A stretch of 64,000 nucleotides of DNA from Acholoe squamosa (taxonomy: Eukaryota; Annelida; Polychaeta; Phyllodocida; Polynoidae): positions 34,680,613 through 34,744,612 of the forward strand of contig OX439038.1 of assembly GCA_949317995.1 (NCBI GenBank), read 5' to 3'. Within the stretch, counting starts at the first letter, position 1. Every line of letters begins with the position of its first letter. Made by a program: the position numbers and the translations under genes. Positions 44,632 through 55,890 of this stretch are shown here, in pieces. The notes beneath the pieces were generated by a model. It searched no databases, had not been told where the DNA came from, and saw only the letters and a program-made list of their open reading frames with translations.

Positions 44632-45200
44632 TATATTCATAACTTTTAGTCCCACATGTTCGCAAACATCTCTACTATTATTGGTGAAAGGGATATTTTG
44701 ATCAAGCTAGTAGATTAGGAGAAAATTAGGATTTTATACAGGGTTGTAGATTGCCACAATGAAGCTAGCTACTCACTGTCACATCTTGTGCAGCCATCCA
44801 TCCATTTTCACATAAGATCTGTAACACATATATAGATTGGACATTCATAATTCTTAGTTTCGCATGTTCCCCTACATCTCTACTATTAGTGGTGAAAAGG
44901 ATTTTTTGCTCAAGCTTAAGGATGTGGAGAAAATTAGCATTTTATACAGGGTAATAGCATACCACAGCAGCTTGCCTGATGCACTAACTGCCCTGCTCCT
45001 GCCGATCTTCCATGGCACATTCTTCTACATTCTAAGATTTCCAACATTTACGTAAATTAGACATTCATAATACTTAGTTTCGCATGCTCCCCTATATCTC
45101 TTCTATCAGTAGTGAAAATAATTTTTTGATCAAGCCACAGATTTGGGAGAAAATCAATATTTTATACAGGGGATTAGATTACCACAGTGCATTCTCTATA
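44632..45200 (+). repeat. Three diverged ~210-bp tandem units
   Basis: Each unit has a CATTCATAA-like start, CTTAGTTTCGCATG-like and ATCTCTACTATTA-like words, TTTTTTGATCAAGC, GGAGAAAAT and ATTTTATACAGGG. Units start near 44632, 44838 and 45059. AT-rich, non-coding. Confidence 0.75.
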
Positions 45201-47304
45201 GCAGCGTGAGTGGGGTGGCCAGTGACAGATCTCCAACACCAGCATGCACTGCAAATTGACGTCACATGAAAAAAAACTCTATAGAAATGGCAGAAACACC
45301 ATCAAACAGGTGTTAGTTTTTGTGATGTGAGTGCAGCCTTGCAGTGGCCACCTGCGCAGGTGTCACTGTTGTGTGCTTTTTTAACTTGAAAAGCGAGTTA
45401 TAAGGAGACACCCTGGGGCCCTGCACTTACAGTCATTTTGGTGGTGTGAATAAGTTTTAAAAAAAAAGATGGAAATTTTGTATATAAGATGCAGAGTTAC
45501 TTAATGAATTTGTAGTGCCATTAAAGGAGGAGATGTAGGGGTCTTGCAGGAAAAGGTATTTCATTACAAAGTTTTGTAAATTTTGAGAAATTGTCAATAT
45601 TGTACAGACTTAGTTGGTTGGCAGCCATAAGATGCTTTTTGCCTCCAATGGTGAAGGTATATGATGTTGATCCATGTATCAACTTTCCCGCATTTTTGGG
45701 CAATGTGGTGTGAATAGTGCATGGGAGCCAATCACAGGCTTTTCACTTTTCGAGTTATCAGCAATTTACATTGCTGCATTATATTTACAATTTGTAAGTG
45801 ACTGTAATTAAACATGCTCAAAATGCCATTTTTAACCTGAAAGGGGTTATAAGAGCCGGCATGAAAAAGCACATTTTAAGACTACTAACAGTGGGAAAAC
45901 TGGAGACGCTTTTCTGTGCAATGCTAAATCCCATAGGAGGTGTGAATGGGATCAACATTCCCATGCTTTTGGGCAGAAGTGGTGCAAACAGTTGATGAAT
46001 GTTGATGAATCTGCTGCCATTCGACCCTCGCGCCTAAGCAGGTCAGCCGGCCCCACGTCAGTCTCATGACCATGTGCTGCGATGGCCAGTACGGAATGGT
46101 GGGGGGTGTTATGTAATATAGTCTACAGCCCTTTGTTGCTCTATTAGGGGGATTAGGGGAAGAGGCAAACCTCCTTTTCATTAACAAGATTGACTGTTGC
46201 TATGCTAGCTACAAAAATTCTATGACACTTTTTTGTTTCTTTTTTTTATGTATTACTGGGATGTATCAACCTGGCGAGATTTCTGTTATTTAAAATATTT
46301 AGCTCCGTCATTTAGTGCATTAGATCTCCTTTTCATCTTGTTGCTACAAAAGGGGCCTAAAAAAGGAGATAAGATGCCCTTTCGGGTTTTATACCTGCAT
46401 TGCACAATGCTATTCTATATTTACAAAATTTGGATTTCCTAAATCTTGGCTTTTCATTGGTATTCTTAAATATTTGCCTCAGGGAAAACTGAGCCTATAG
46501 AACCGGGTCCAAAGGCTATGTTAAGACAAATGGAGGCCTGACTTTGAAGCCATTTTCAAAGGACAAAGTAGAGTAATAGGGAGAGGTAAAGTATTCAGAG
46601 CCGAAGACCGCTATAATAAGAGAACAAAGGTAAGGCACAGAGTACTATAGTAGTTTGTGTTTTTTTTGTAAAATGCCATTATTTACCTGGGGGGTGAAGG
46701 TGGCCATGTGAAGTCAGTGGTGTAATGTGTGTTTGTCCACTTCGGATCCCATAAAGAGCCATAGTGAAGTGCTGGGTGAGAGCTGAGTGAGACGCCTCCA
46801 GCGTCACCCTTCTGTGTATCGGGTCGCATGTGGACAGGCAATCTAGCTAATTATAAGGGGTAACCTCAAACAAACTGCAACCAAAGGTTTCTCACCACAA
46901 TGCATATCTATAAGGTCCCTAGAATCACAGACTAAAAGTCCTCAGCGATCCTCCCTGGCAAACTATGCCTAATTAGCATGTGGGCTAGCAACCATATTTT
47001 TAACCTAAAATGCTTAGCAAAGATTACATAATCCCCCTAAATCAGTACCATAGATGTCAGTGGTATTAGCACATGGTTGCTAGGGTGGTTGGTTGCCTAG
47101 CAACCAGCATATTTTAATCAAAATGCTTAGCAACATTGTATGCAGTAATTCCCCATACCTGGTGGAGATACAGAGTGTATGATTATGGTCCCCCCCGCCT
47201 CGCGAAGGGGATCTCTAGAGAGCTTGGTACCAGGTAATCACTGCCCCCTAGTGTGTGTATCATACCGATCCAGGTGTAGTTGGAAGGTAGAGAATGTGAG
47301 GCCA
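45201..47304. other. Gene-free interval
   Basis: No gene recognised. Around 46980-47135 a ~40-bp phrase with CTAGCAACCA and AAAATGCTTAGCAA occurs twice, next to a GGTTGCCTAGCAACC palindrome. Confidence 0.4.
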
Positions 47305-47376
47305 GGGGAAGTAGCTCAGGGGTAGAGCTTCAGCTTCAAAGTTGGAGGGTCCCGGGTTCGAGTCCCGGCTTCTACA
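47305..47376 (+). tRNA. tRNA-like sequence (degenerate tRNA or tRNA-derived SINE head)
   Basis: 72 nt with a perfect D arm (GCTC/GAGC), a perfect T arm (CCGGG-TTCGAGT-CCCGG) and an internal promoter B box, GGTTCGAGTCC. The acceptor stem GGGGAAG/CTTCTAC has one mismatch and one wobble. The anticodon stem pairs poorly; with a 7-nt loop the anticodon would be CAA, but the long variable arm of a Leu tRNA is missing. This suggests a tRNA pseudogene or SINE head. The adjacent sequence is a fragment of G/C-run MITE (47396-47462). Confidence 0.5.
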
Positions 47377-47463
47377 TGACAAACACCCCTGAAAACGGGT
47401 GAAAATATTTTGACCCCCCATCAGAGGGGTTGAAAAAATTCTGACCCCCCCCTTCAAACCCAC

Positions 47464-48150
47464 CTAGACCCCCCACCTGTCCAGTTAGTCTGTCATCTAT
47501 ACAGTACCTATAAAAAGGGATATCTCGAAGGACCATAATCATACCACTAGTCCTGTTTAGGCTCCCCTTTACTTTTTTTTCTTTTCCCTCTCTTCCCCTC
47601 TCCTTTTTTTGGGGGGCAGGGCAGTGGCTCCGCCATTGTTCAATACATTAGGCAGCGAGACCTATCAATGCATGTCAGGCAGACTGTTCAGGCAGTCCTC
47701 TCTATTAAAGGGGGGCTAGCATGGATAAGACCTACCAGCGTTGACCACCCATTGACCAATCAGGGTGCAGCAATATTTCCGCTGGGTCCCCCGAAGATAT
47801 GAACGATCTTTGAGCAGGTACCAATGATGATAATTTTCGTGCTAGTCCCCCTTTAAGTGTCTTCTCACCTGTCCACTCCATCCAAGGACCATAATCATTC
47901 ACCAGCTACCATCATGTCTTTATCTTATGTGAATAACTTCTTCCCGTAGAGATAGCATTGCGCGGCCGATCCGCACACCCCCAGTGGCGTAACGTGTGCC
48001 GATCCACCACAGTGGCCGATCCACCACTGCAGCCTCGTTCTGGGACCATGTAAACATTCAAAATGGCGGACCGCCGCTCCTACGGGGCACTACGGTAACG
48101 GATTTTGTTAATTTTCAGTTAATTAAATACTCTAAAAACATAAAATAAAT
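47464..48150. other. Gene-free interval
   Basis: Non-coding. CCGATCCACCAC words near 47960-48030 are related to the stem of the hairpin at 48151-48240. Confidence 0.35.
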
Positions 48151-48240
48151 ATAGAACTAAACTCCCCTGGTGTCCTCGGTGACCGATCCACCCCTCATGG
48201 TGGATCGGCCACCTCGTACACCACGGTCGTTTAGTTCTAT
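48151..48240. repeat. 90-nt imperfect hairpin
   Basis: ATAGAACTAAAC at the 5' end pairs with GTTTAGTTCTAT at the 3' end, then GGTGT with ACACC, then GGTGACCGATCCACC with GGTGGATCGGCCACC around a 6-nt loop. Two internal loops interrupt it. It could be a tiny inverted-repeat element or a structured RNA precursor; nothing decides between them. Confidence 0.6.
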
Positions 48241-48587
48241 CTATTTACTGTACCCTCCAGGCCCTTCCCTACTGTAGACCCATATCTATAGCTTAGGGCC
48301 AGGTTGTCGACTACTTAGATTGACTGCCTGCTTTAAATATGGCAAGTGAGGATCAGGCTCTCTACTAGGGATTAACCCCAGTGACAGAATGTCTACTGGT
48401 CAGGCTGTAAAAGTTGTCAGGCAGTCCCCTCTCTCAGGTGCCCCTCTATTTAGTATGTCAGTCTTCAGAGTTACCTAAAGCCAGAGGTCAGGTGGTCCTT
48501 TCAATCTGGTATGTCAGTTGGGGGGTCTTCAGGGTAATATTATCAGGTGGCTAAAGCTATCCAGCACATAGCATTATGCGGCAGTTA

Positions 48588-48717
48588 GGGAATATATATG
48601 ACAGTTTTTGATGCATGCATTAATTCTAGCCCCAGATATAATCGATGAGGCGAGGCCAAGTGGATTTATCAAGGGGCTAGAATCAACAAGTGCATTAAAA
48701 ACTGTCACATATTGCCT
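48588..48717. mobile_element. 130-bp MITE, TTA-flanked
   Basis: TTA at 48585-48587 and 48718-48720. Left end GGGAATATATATGACAG; complement of the right end AGGCAATATGTGACAG. Further internal pairing is GCATTAATTCTAGCCCC with GGGGCTAGAATCAACAAGTGC. Confidence 0.6.
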
Positions 48718-48720
48718 TTA

Positions 48721-48986
48721 GGCCACCCTTAAAAATATGTTCGTTTCCTGTCCAGAGGGTGGGATTTTTCAGACCCGTAAGGGAGGGAGGGGAAAATTCT
48801 TTTTTAGGATTTTTTTTTTATTTGTCAGCGCGTTCTAGGATTCAGTGATTTGAAACCTAGATTCTTGTGCTGATGGATAAAAAAAAAATTCTTTTTCAGA
48901 ACTCAGGAAAAAAATTTCCCATTCTCGCAAAAAAAGAATTCCACCATGCCTCTGGACAGGAAACAAACATATTTTTAAGGGTGGCC
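48721..48986. mobile_element. 266-bp MITE, TTA-flanked, abutting the previous one
   Basis: Terminal inverted repeat of ~36 bp beginning GGCCACCCTTAAAAATATGT. TTA at 48718-48720 and 48987-48989; the left TTA is shared with the right edge of the neighbouring MITE. The interior has T- and A-runs. Harbinger-like by target site. Confidence 0.75.
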
Positions 48987-49380
48987 TTATATATCATGGT
49001 TTCTACCATTAATTCAAGTATTTTCCTTTAAAATTGATGAAATTTCAAGTTTTTCTGTTGCTAATCGGAGCGGATGAGAAGGCCTTCCACCATCTTGGAT
49101 TCTTGTTTACCAACAAGCCAAGCCTGGCCCGCCGAGAAATCCCCTCCATTTACACATGTTATAGACCAAAAGAAACGTAATCCTTGTAGTTGGTGAATGT
49201 ATAGATTCATATTAAGTACTGCTGGCATAGAATCTATGATTTGAAGCATGTAATTCCTCAAAATGGCCAGAATATAATGAACAATTTCGCTACGGCTTCG
49301 CATTCCGAGCAGACAACTAGTCCATTCAGTATACACTAGGTGGTGGGACTTCAGCGGGCGACCGGCTGCAAATTGTTTAT

Positions 49381-49855
49381 AGGAAGGCATTGTAGGCCTC
49401 CAAAACCTGTGTCTGATCGGATTTGTCTATATTGTTCTAGTGGCCATGTAGATGATGAAGCACATTTTCTCATCCAGTGTGACTTTCATAGTCTATCAAG
49501 ACGGTTGTTCGACAATGTTATGAATGACAAAAAATCAAAACTATCAAGAATTGAATGATGTAGAGAAATTCATTTCTGCTATGAACAATACTGATACTGA
49601 TGTCATCAAAGCTCTCGCTAAGTTTATATACAATGCATGTAGACAGAGAAAACAACCCTAGTTGCTGTAGGAGCTGTGTCTTCTAAGTATGTACGCTAGC
49701 TGTGTATGATATTTATGTAAGCATTACTGTAACAAAGAGTGGGTATGTATGCCAGTTGTGTATAGAGATGGAGAGTGAGAGAAAGAGTGAGTGTGCATGT
49801 GTGTGTGTCTGTGTCTGTGGGTGAGGGAGACTTAGTCGTAGAGTAGAGTAGTGGA
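49381..49855 (+). pseudogene. 5'-truncated LINE 3' end, copy 2
   Basis: Same family as 7741-8703. Encodes the cysteine motif CLYCSSGHVDDEAHFLIQCD, then a one-base frameshift near 49540 into DVEKFISAMNNTDTDVIKAL and a stop near 49660. The 3' UTR with GA/GT-rich tracts ends in the same ACTTAGTCGTAGAGTAGAGT tag at 49829. Confidence 0.8.
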
Positions 49856-51370
49856 AATTTATTCATGCTATGTTATGTAGAGAAACATTTATGTATGACA
49901 CAAAGGTCAGTAATCACCTCTTTTTGCTGTCAATAAAAATAGGAACACAAAATGTTGTCAACCATGATATATGTAACACTGTCCAGTATTAACATTATGA
50001 CCTGATGGGTAACTTTACCATGTTGATAACCGTGGGTATTTGGGGCATCTAACTTCTTTAGCGGACTGTAGTGTTTGGGATTAGACTGTGCCTCGTTCGC
50101 CCAACTCCATTGGATCTTTGTAAAAAAAAAAGAACATCTAGGTATTACATCTTTAACAATTAACATTGTTTAAATGACGTGGAAAATAATGTATGATGCA
50201 GAGAGAGCCTGGGCCATATGTGATCTATATTACACGTTCGATCTTTGCCTTTGTTACATTGCTGACTCTCTTCCTCTAAAAATAAATTCAGGGCCCTAGC
50301 CAGGGAGGGTGCCCAGGGTGCTCGAGCATCCCCCCCACCTGTCAAGCAAAATAATGGGGAGGTCCACAATTTGAGTACTTGTGTGGGTGAAATTCCAATT
50401 GAAGGACCCAAACAGCAGAACCTACACTTCAACGATTGGACTTCAGCATTAGAAACACTGGGAGGTCCCAAAAGCTCCTAAAGGTTGCAACTCCAGAGGG
50501 GTGGAACAGGGTGGCAGAGGTGGGGGGTGAGCTGAAGTATGGAACTCCTGGGATGGGTTTTGGTTGGGTGGAACTCTGATGGGAGGTGTCAACAGGTGAA
50601 GCTCAAGGGAGACTTAATCAGAGGGGGTACGTCTACTACTTGGCCTGGTGGAACTCTGGTGGGAAGAGGACCTTCTCGGGGGACTCCAGGGGGACTTTGA
50701 GGGGGGGATTCCAGTAGATGGTGCTGATATGAAGGGGAACTAGTTCCCTCTACTACCAAAATTGCTATCCCGGAAGTCGCCGGCTTCGACGTTGGCTGTT
50801 CCCGTAGTTGGCCACTCACTCTCACTCTGACAGCAACCAGCGAAAGTGACCCAGGGAGTTAGAAAACAGTAGAAGTTGCGTGATAAGCACAGAGTTAGAA
50901 TGAGAGGAGTTGCAGTGCTTTGGACGTGTATGGTAGACGTGTGACGTGTGGTGGCGTATGGAAGGCAGGTGCGTCATCTTCGTGCCAATTGCCATTTGCC
51001 AATTAGCTAATTGGAGATCGGCACGTTCAGTTTCAGGGAGGGGGGGGGGCAAAAAAGATGACCCCATGGCTTTGGGGCCATCCATGAAGTTGGAAATGTC
51101 CGGGGGAAATGTGTGCGGGGTGGGGGGGGGGGCTAAAACTTACAGACCAGGGATCAGAGAGAGAGAGAGAGAGATAGGCCTACCTTAGAAAGTGAGAGAT
51201 GTCAGGTCAGAAAACAAGATGAAAACATTAGGGGGGGGGGCTAAAACTTACAGACCAGCATGCAATTAAACAGAGAGAGAGACTCAGTATTATTCTGTCA
51301 TAGTTTTGCAACACTTGCTAAAATTTGTAAAACATATGGGGGGGACTTAAAGACCAGGGATCAAAAAGAG
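49856..51370. other. Gene-free interval with G-run tracts
   Basis: Non-coding. GATCGGCACGTTCAGTTTCA plus a G-run at ~51016 is repeated at ~52355, so the minisatellite between lies in a larger direct repeat. Open frames lack domains. Confidence 0.4.
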
Positions 51371-51384
51371 AAAGAGAGGGGAGG

Positions 51385-52300
51385 GTCTCGGAGTGAGATG
51401 CAGGGTCTGCGGAAGGTGTAAATGTGAGACGCTGGGTGGGGGGAGTGTTTCTGAGTGAGACACAGGGTCTGCAGAAGGCGTAAAAGTGAGACGCTGGGTG
51501 GGGAGGGTTTCTGAGTGAAACAGAGGGTCTGCGTAAGGTGAAAAGTGAGACGCGGGCTGGGGGAGGGTGTCGGAGTGAGACGCAGGGTCTGCGGAAGGCT
51601 TAAAGTGAGACGCATGGGTGGGGGACGGTGTCGGACCGGGACGTAGGGTCTGCGGAAGGCGTAAAAGTGAGACTCATGGGTGGGGGAGGGTGTCGGAGTG
51701 AGACGCAGGGTCTGCGGAAGGCGTAAAAGTAAGACTCGTCTGGGGGGAGGGTGTTGGAGTGAGGATCAGGGTGTGCGGAAGGTGTAAATGTGAGATGCTA
51801 TGACGGGGAGGGTGTCAGAGTGAGACACAGGGTCTGTGGAAGGTGTAAAAGTGAGATGCGGGGTGGGGTGAGGGTTTCGGAGTGAGACGCAGGGTCTGCG
51901 GAGGGCATAAAAGTAAGACACCGGGTGGAGGGAGAGTGTCAGAGTGAGACGCAGGGTCTACTGAAGGCGTAAAAGTGAGACGCAGGGTGGGGGGATGTTG
52001 TCGGAATGAGACACAGGGTCTGCGGAAGGCATAAAAGTGAGACGCGGAGTGGGGGAGGGTTTGTTTAAATTGTTTGTTTAGTTTTACGTCCGGGGGCCAT
52101 CGAGGAACTCAGACATTGGGGGGAGGGTGTCAGAGTGAGATGCAGGGTCTGCGGAAGGCGTAAAAGTGAGACACAGGGTGGAGGATGTTGTAGGAATGAG
52201 ACACAGGGTCTGCGGAAGGCATTGAAGTCAGATGGGGGGAGGGTGTCGGAGTGAGACACAGGGTCTGTGGAAGGCATAAAAGTGAGACATGGGGTGGGGG
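51385..52300 (-). repeat. ~62-bp minisatellite
   Basis: About 14 imperfect units containing GGAGTGAGACGCAGGGTCTG, CGGAAGGCGTAAAAGTGAGA and a G-run. Interrupted at ~52063-52120 by TTTGTTTAGTTTTACGTCCG, which resembles the terminus of a SINE-like repeat. The complementary strand gives long spurious Pro/Ser/Leu frames. Confidence 0.9.
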
Positions 52301-52620
52301 GTCATATGTCACAAATTTTGAACCTTCAGGTAATTGGACCTGCATGTAATTGGAGATCGGCACGTTCAGTTTCAGGGAGGGGGGGGGCCAAAAAAGAGGA
52401 CCCCATGGCTTTTTAATTTGCTGGGACAAGTCATTTGATATATTTGAGGGCCATTTACACTATCCCAGCGCCGAAGGCGCTGGTAGATGACAATAGTGCT
52501 GGGGGTGCTGAAGTATGGAACTCTACTCATCAAGTATCCAGGTTTTAGTGCCCTTACTCCATGATGCCATGTATAGACGAATGGTAGTGGGTGTGGCACC
52601 CTGAGCCTGTAGTGCTCGCT

Positions 52621-53150
52621 CTAGATCCTCCATGCAACAAGGTCTAGGTGCCACAGTTTTGCTGTGACTGGGTCCTCAATGGTGTCTTGGGGAGTCTCAG
52701 TATTGACTTCGCTGTTCTGTTCAGGAGATTGCGCGGACCAATTGGGTGTCACAATCGTCCTTGCACGCCCTCTGCTTGGGCCTTCTGTATGACTCAGGTT
52801 CAGGCTGAAAGGAGGGAAAGCATTTTTGGAACCCCCTTTGTGATTTACATATGCTACTGCTGTAGTCTTGTCAGACAGACATCTGATCGTTTTGCTACGA
52901 TAATCTTTGGCATAAATCTGTAAGCCTAGCAGTACTGTCATACTTTGATGTTTGTATGGGTTTCTCTCTCTTTGAGAGACCATAGGTCTCTTGTCCTATC
53001 CTTTCCACATACTGCTCCCCAGCCATTGTCTGAAGAGACAGAACTACTTTATAACTGTGATCACAGGCTTCTGTAGTCTGATTTTCCTACAGCCTGAGTT
53101 TAGTCTCTCTAGCCACCAAAAGATGGCTTCTTGCCCTTCATAGGAGATCC
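52621..53150 (-). pseudogene. DIRS-like element: RNase H region, decayed
   Basis: The minus strand reads GLQIYAKDYRSKTIRCLSDK and TTAVAYVNHKGGSK, typical of the RNase H domain following the DIRS-type RT. Upstream fragments (EAIFWWLERLNS, 53044-53150) come from the region before RNase H. Frames are broken; no tyrosine recombinase could be recognised. Confidence 0.65.
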
Positions 53151-53174
53151 ATCTTTGCCTCAAAATTACCACTT

Positions 53175-53397
53175 CCGTAATCTCCCACGTATAAGGCGCG
53201 TCTTGTACGTGAATCAAAAGCCTACTGCACCTTATGGAGCTTTCCAAAAGAGGGGGTGCGTCTTATAGGCGGGGTACTTTTACTATAGAAAAGTACTAAA
53301 CCCTCGAAAATCCAGCCCCAGGTGCCCCTTATAGTATTCCCCTGAACTCAGGGTGTGCCTTATACGTGAGGTGCGCCTTATACGCAGGAGATTACGG
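53175..53397. mobile_element. MITE with CCGTAATCTCCC ends, copy 2
   Basis: Same terminal motif as 36360-36607: CCGTAATCTCCCACGTATAA and its complement at 53373-53397. TA follows on the right but the left flank is TT. It splits the DIRS-like remnant between its RT and RNase H parts. Confidence 0.7.
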
Positions 53398-53578
53398 TAC
53401 TTATAGTCAGAGCCTTATAGTCAGAGCCTTTGTCTTGTCTAAATCAAGACGCCTGTAATGGGCTTCCCCATAATCTAGACCTTTAGAGTAGTTACCATAA
53501 GACCCACTAGTCTTGCTACCTCTCTGATAACGAGTGAAAGTTCTTGGTGCTTGGTGCTTGTGCTAGTTCATAAGGCAG

Positions 53579-53860
53579 TCATGTATATTGGTATAATGCA
53601 CCCCCCCCCCATTTGAATCTAAGCAACTTTTTGTCAGTATTTAATACTGGTATGCTATAATAAGCGCATGACAAATCTAAAGACCTGAGGTAACAGTCTT
53701 TTTGCACCATGTCTATGGCTGTCTGCAGACTTTCCATTTTAAAATGTCTGTATACCACTGAAGAATTCAGTTGTGACAGATCTGAGATCAATCTGTGTTT
53801 GCCATTTGGTTTTGACCTAAGGAAGATGTTTGAATAAACTGCCCTTTTACTAGCTGGCAT
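53579..53860 (-). pseudogene. DIRS-like element: reverse transcriptase fragment
   Basis: Encodes YSNIFLRSKPNGKHRLISDL, LNSSVVYRHFKMESLQTAI and YLRSLDLSCAYYSIPV, the N-terminal palm/fingers blocks of DIRS-family RT, including the first catalytic Asp region (SLDLSCAYYS). Only ~90 codons are open; the YxDD part lies in disrupted sequence. Confidence 0.8.
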
Positions 53861-54172
53861 ATTTGTATTATGCCTATGTCAAGGTGATCTTTCACAACCC
53901 TGTCAGTAATCTCCCTATTCTCCTCAACACCATATAGGGTCTAGGTGCAGTGTCTTGTATGGGAGGTTCATACAAGTCTACCTTCATCCCTTGAACAGAT
54001 TCTATGAGGAAGGGATCATGTGTTAATTTTAACCATTGGTTTACATTATTTTAGTGCCACCTGGTGCAAATGTACCAAACCCTACTTTTTAATTAGCTAC
54101 TGGTACAGGAGCTATAGGCACATTTGGGGTATTATGTTTTCATGCATAGCATTATTAACACTCACCTGGTTT

Positions 54173-54619
54173 TAGGAGTGTCATCGATACCTACCAAATC
54201 GATACGTCGCGATTTACGAAATCGCGATTATCGCATCGATAAAACCATTATATCGATACAGCCATTTGTCCCTCAAATGCACAGGATTTGGGCTTTCCAA
54301 ATTTGAAAGAATTTTGCAAAAATTCCTATTAGAACTGAAGTTATGATGAAAAGTGTATTGTGATTCAAATATATTTTGAATTAGCCATGTCCAACAATTT
54401 TTTCTGGCGATAAAATTATCTGTAATACAGCGTTAATTTGTGTTTGTCATTGCATTTTACCACTAGATCATGTAATTCTGTAAATCTTGTGTACAAGGCA
54501 ATATAATGACCCTTATATCATGGTCATTATGGTCTATTTAGCAATAATCGATATATTTGAAATATCAAGACTAAAATGATGATATTCACGATATAAATTG
54601 GATGTCAATGACACTCCTA
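54173..54619. mobile_element. 447-bp hAT-like MITE, 8-bp TSD
   Basis: Termini TAGGAGTGTC and its complement GACACTCCTA. The 8-bp CCTGGTTT is duplicated at 54165-54172 and 54620-54627. ATCGATA/CGCGATT words are frequent near the left end. The TSD length and TAGGAGTGTC-like ends are characteristic of hAT elements. Inserted in the DIRS-like remnant. Confidence 0.8.
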
Positions 54620-55015
54620 CCTGGTTTAGTGAGACCCCCCCCCCTTCGGTTTTGGGCTTCTTCCTGTGTGGGTTAGGATTGTGCTTATGTTTGTGCTGTT
54701 TGTCCTTGTTGTTGGATGAGTACTCTTCAGTGTGTGAGTGCCTGTGCTTCCAGTCAGCTGGTTGGTGCTTCTTGAACTTGTAGACATTTTTGTCTTTTTT
54801 TTCAAGTTTATCCATGGCCAAGATGATGTCATATCCTCCCAACCACTGTGGTGTTGTTGGATTTTCATCAGTCAGTAGATTACCTACTTTCTCTGACAGT
54901 CCTAATTTCAGAACATCTCGCCTTAGATTTGTCATGTCAGACATGGTTCTGGTCATGACAATGTTGGCATCACAGGCATTAATGACGAGTTTGGTAAAGG
55001 TATCAGCCTGGCAGC
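54620..55015 (-). pseudogene. DIRS-like element: gag-like N-terminal region
   Basis: Encodes TKLVINACDANIVMTRTMSD, NLRRDVLKLGLSEKVGNLL and GGYDIILAMDKLEKK, then a His/Lys/Asn-rich basic tail. This pattern resembles the gag-like protein of DIRS retroelements. It is cut off by the hAT-like insertion at 54619, and some residues of the open frame beyond that belong to the MITE. Confidence 0.6.
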
Positions 55016-55096
55016 ACGTACCAGTCTACGGTGCATTCCATAGCTTCGAGCACACAATAAGGTAATAACACATTTCTATGTTGTCATTACCATCAG

Positions 55097-55233
55097 GGTA
55101 ACAAGGTAGCTTTCACATCTCCTTTGTGAACAACGGTCCCACCCGATTTGATCAAGTTTTCACCTGCCCTGTTGTTCTCAGGGTGGATTTCTGGTTTACC
55201 AGAAGACCCCTTTATGGGAATTACCTTGTTACC
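55097..55233. mobile_element. 137-bp inverted-repeat element, CAG-flanked
   Basis: Ends GGTAACAAGGTA and complement, with CAG on both sides (55094-55096 and 55234-55236). Short, non-coding. The 3-bp flank could be chance. Confidence 0.45.
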
Positions 55234-55697
55234 CAGCTAGCTTTAAATACTGATGCATTATGGGATAGTAGGTCAAGTGTCCATCTCTGTTGTTCTTTTC
55301 GTTGGCAGTTAAGCAACCCTTATAATCTTTAAGTCAAACTTCACCTTTTACCAAGGTTAGTCTTGTTTCACTTATACATTTTCCATCCAACGAATACAAG
55401 TAATGTGGTTACCAGTTGTTTGTTTTTGTTTAGTTTTTTATTCCTGCCAAGTTTGTCTTGCAATAATAAGATAGGTGGCAGCACCTTGACATTTCGTTTT
55501 TTTCACAAATACCTATATGAGAAGTAGAGACGGGGATACATATCTAGCCATTACAGCCGTGTACATTTTGATCACAGCAGGCGTCATTGTGTTGGGGAAA
55601 AGGACTGCTGCCACCGTGTGGGAGTATTGTGTGCTAGTAGTTTGGTGTACGGCCACTATAACCAAATGGCAGTACATGTGGCATATCATGGAGACGT

Positions 55698-55878
55698 GAG
55701 TGAGTGAGTAATAGATGTTTAACGCCATTTCGACAGCTAAGGTCATATTCATGGCAAGAACTACATTACACAATTTCACAGAAAAATGTGTCAGTGCCTG
55801 CACATATGTGCACTACACACATCCTGAGGGATAGGAAAGAGGAGAAATAGACCTTTTTAAGTGGGCTAGGGAAGCCCG
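55698..55878 (-). mobile_element. SINE-like retroposon, (ACTC)n-tailed, copy 3
   Basis: 181 bp, the same length as the copy at 12832-13012 and nearly identical. Target duplication TCATGGAGACGT at 55686-55697 and 55879-55890. Tail at the left edge (minus-strand 3' end). Confidence 0.8.
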
Positions 55879-55890
55879 TCATGGAGACGT

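Noticed and set aside
47260-47463. 67-codon minus-strand protein with SRDSNPGP
   Set aside because: This is the antisense translation of the tRNA-like sequence, a familiar artefact.
51361-52599. Pro/Ser/Leu-rich minus-strand proteins
   Set aside because: They are translations of the 62-bp minisatellite and adjacent simple sequence.
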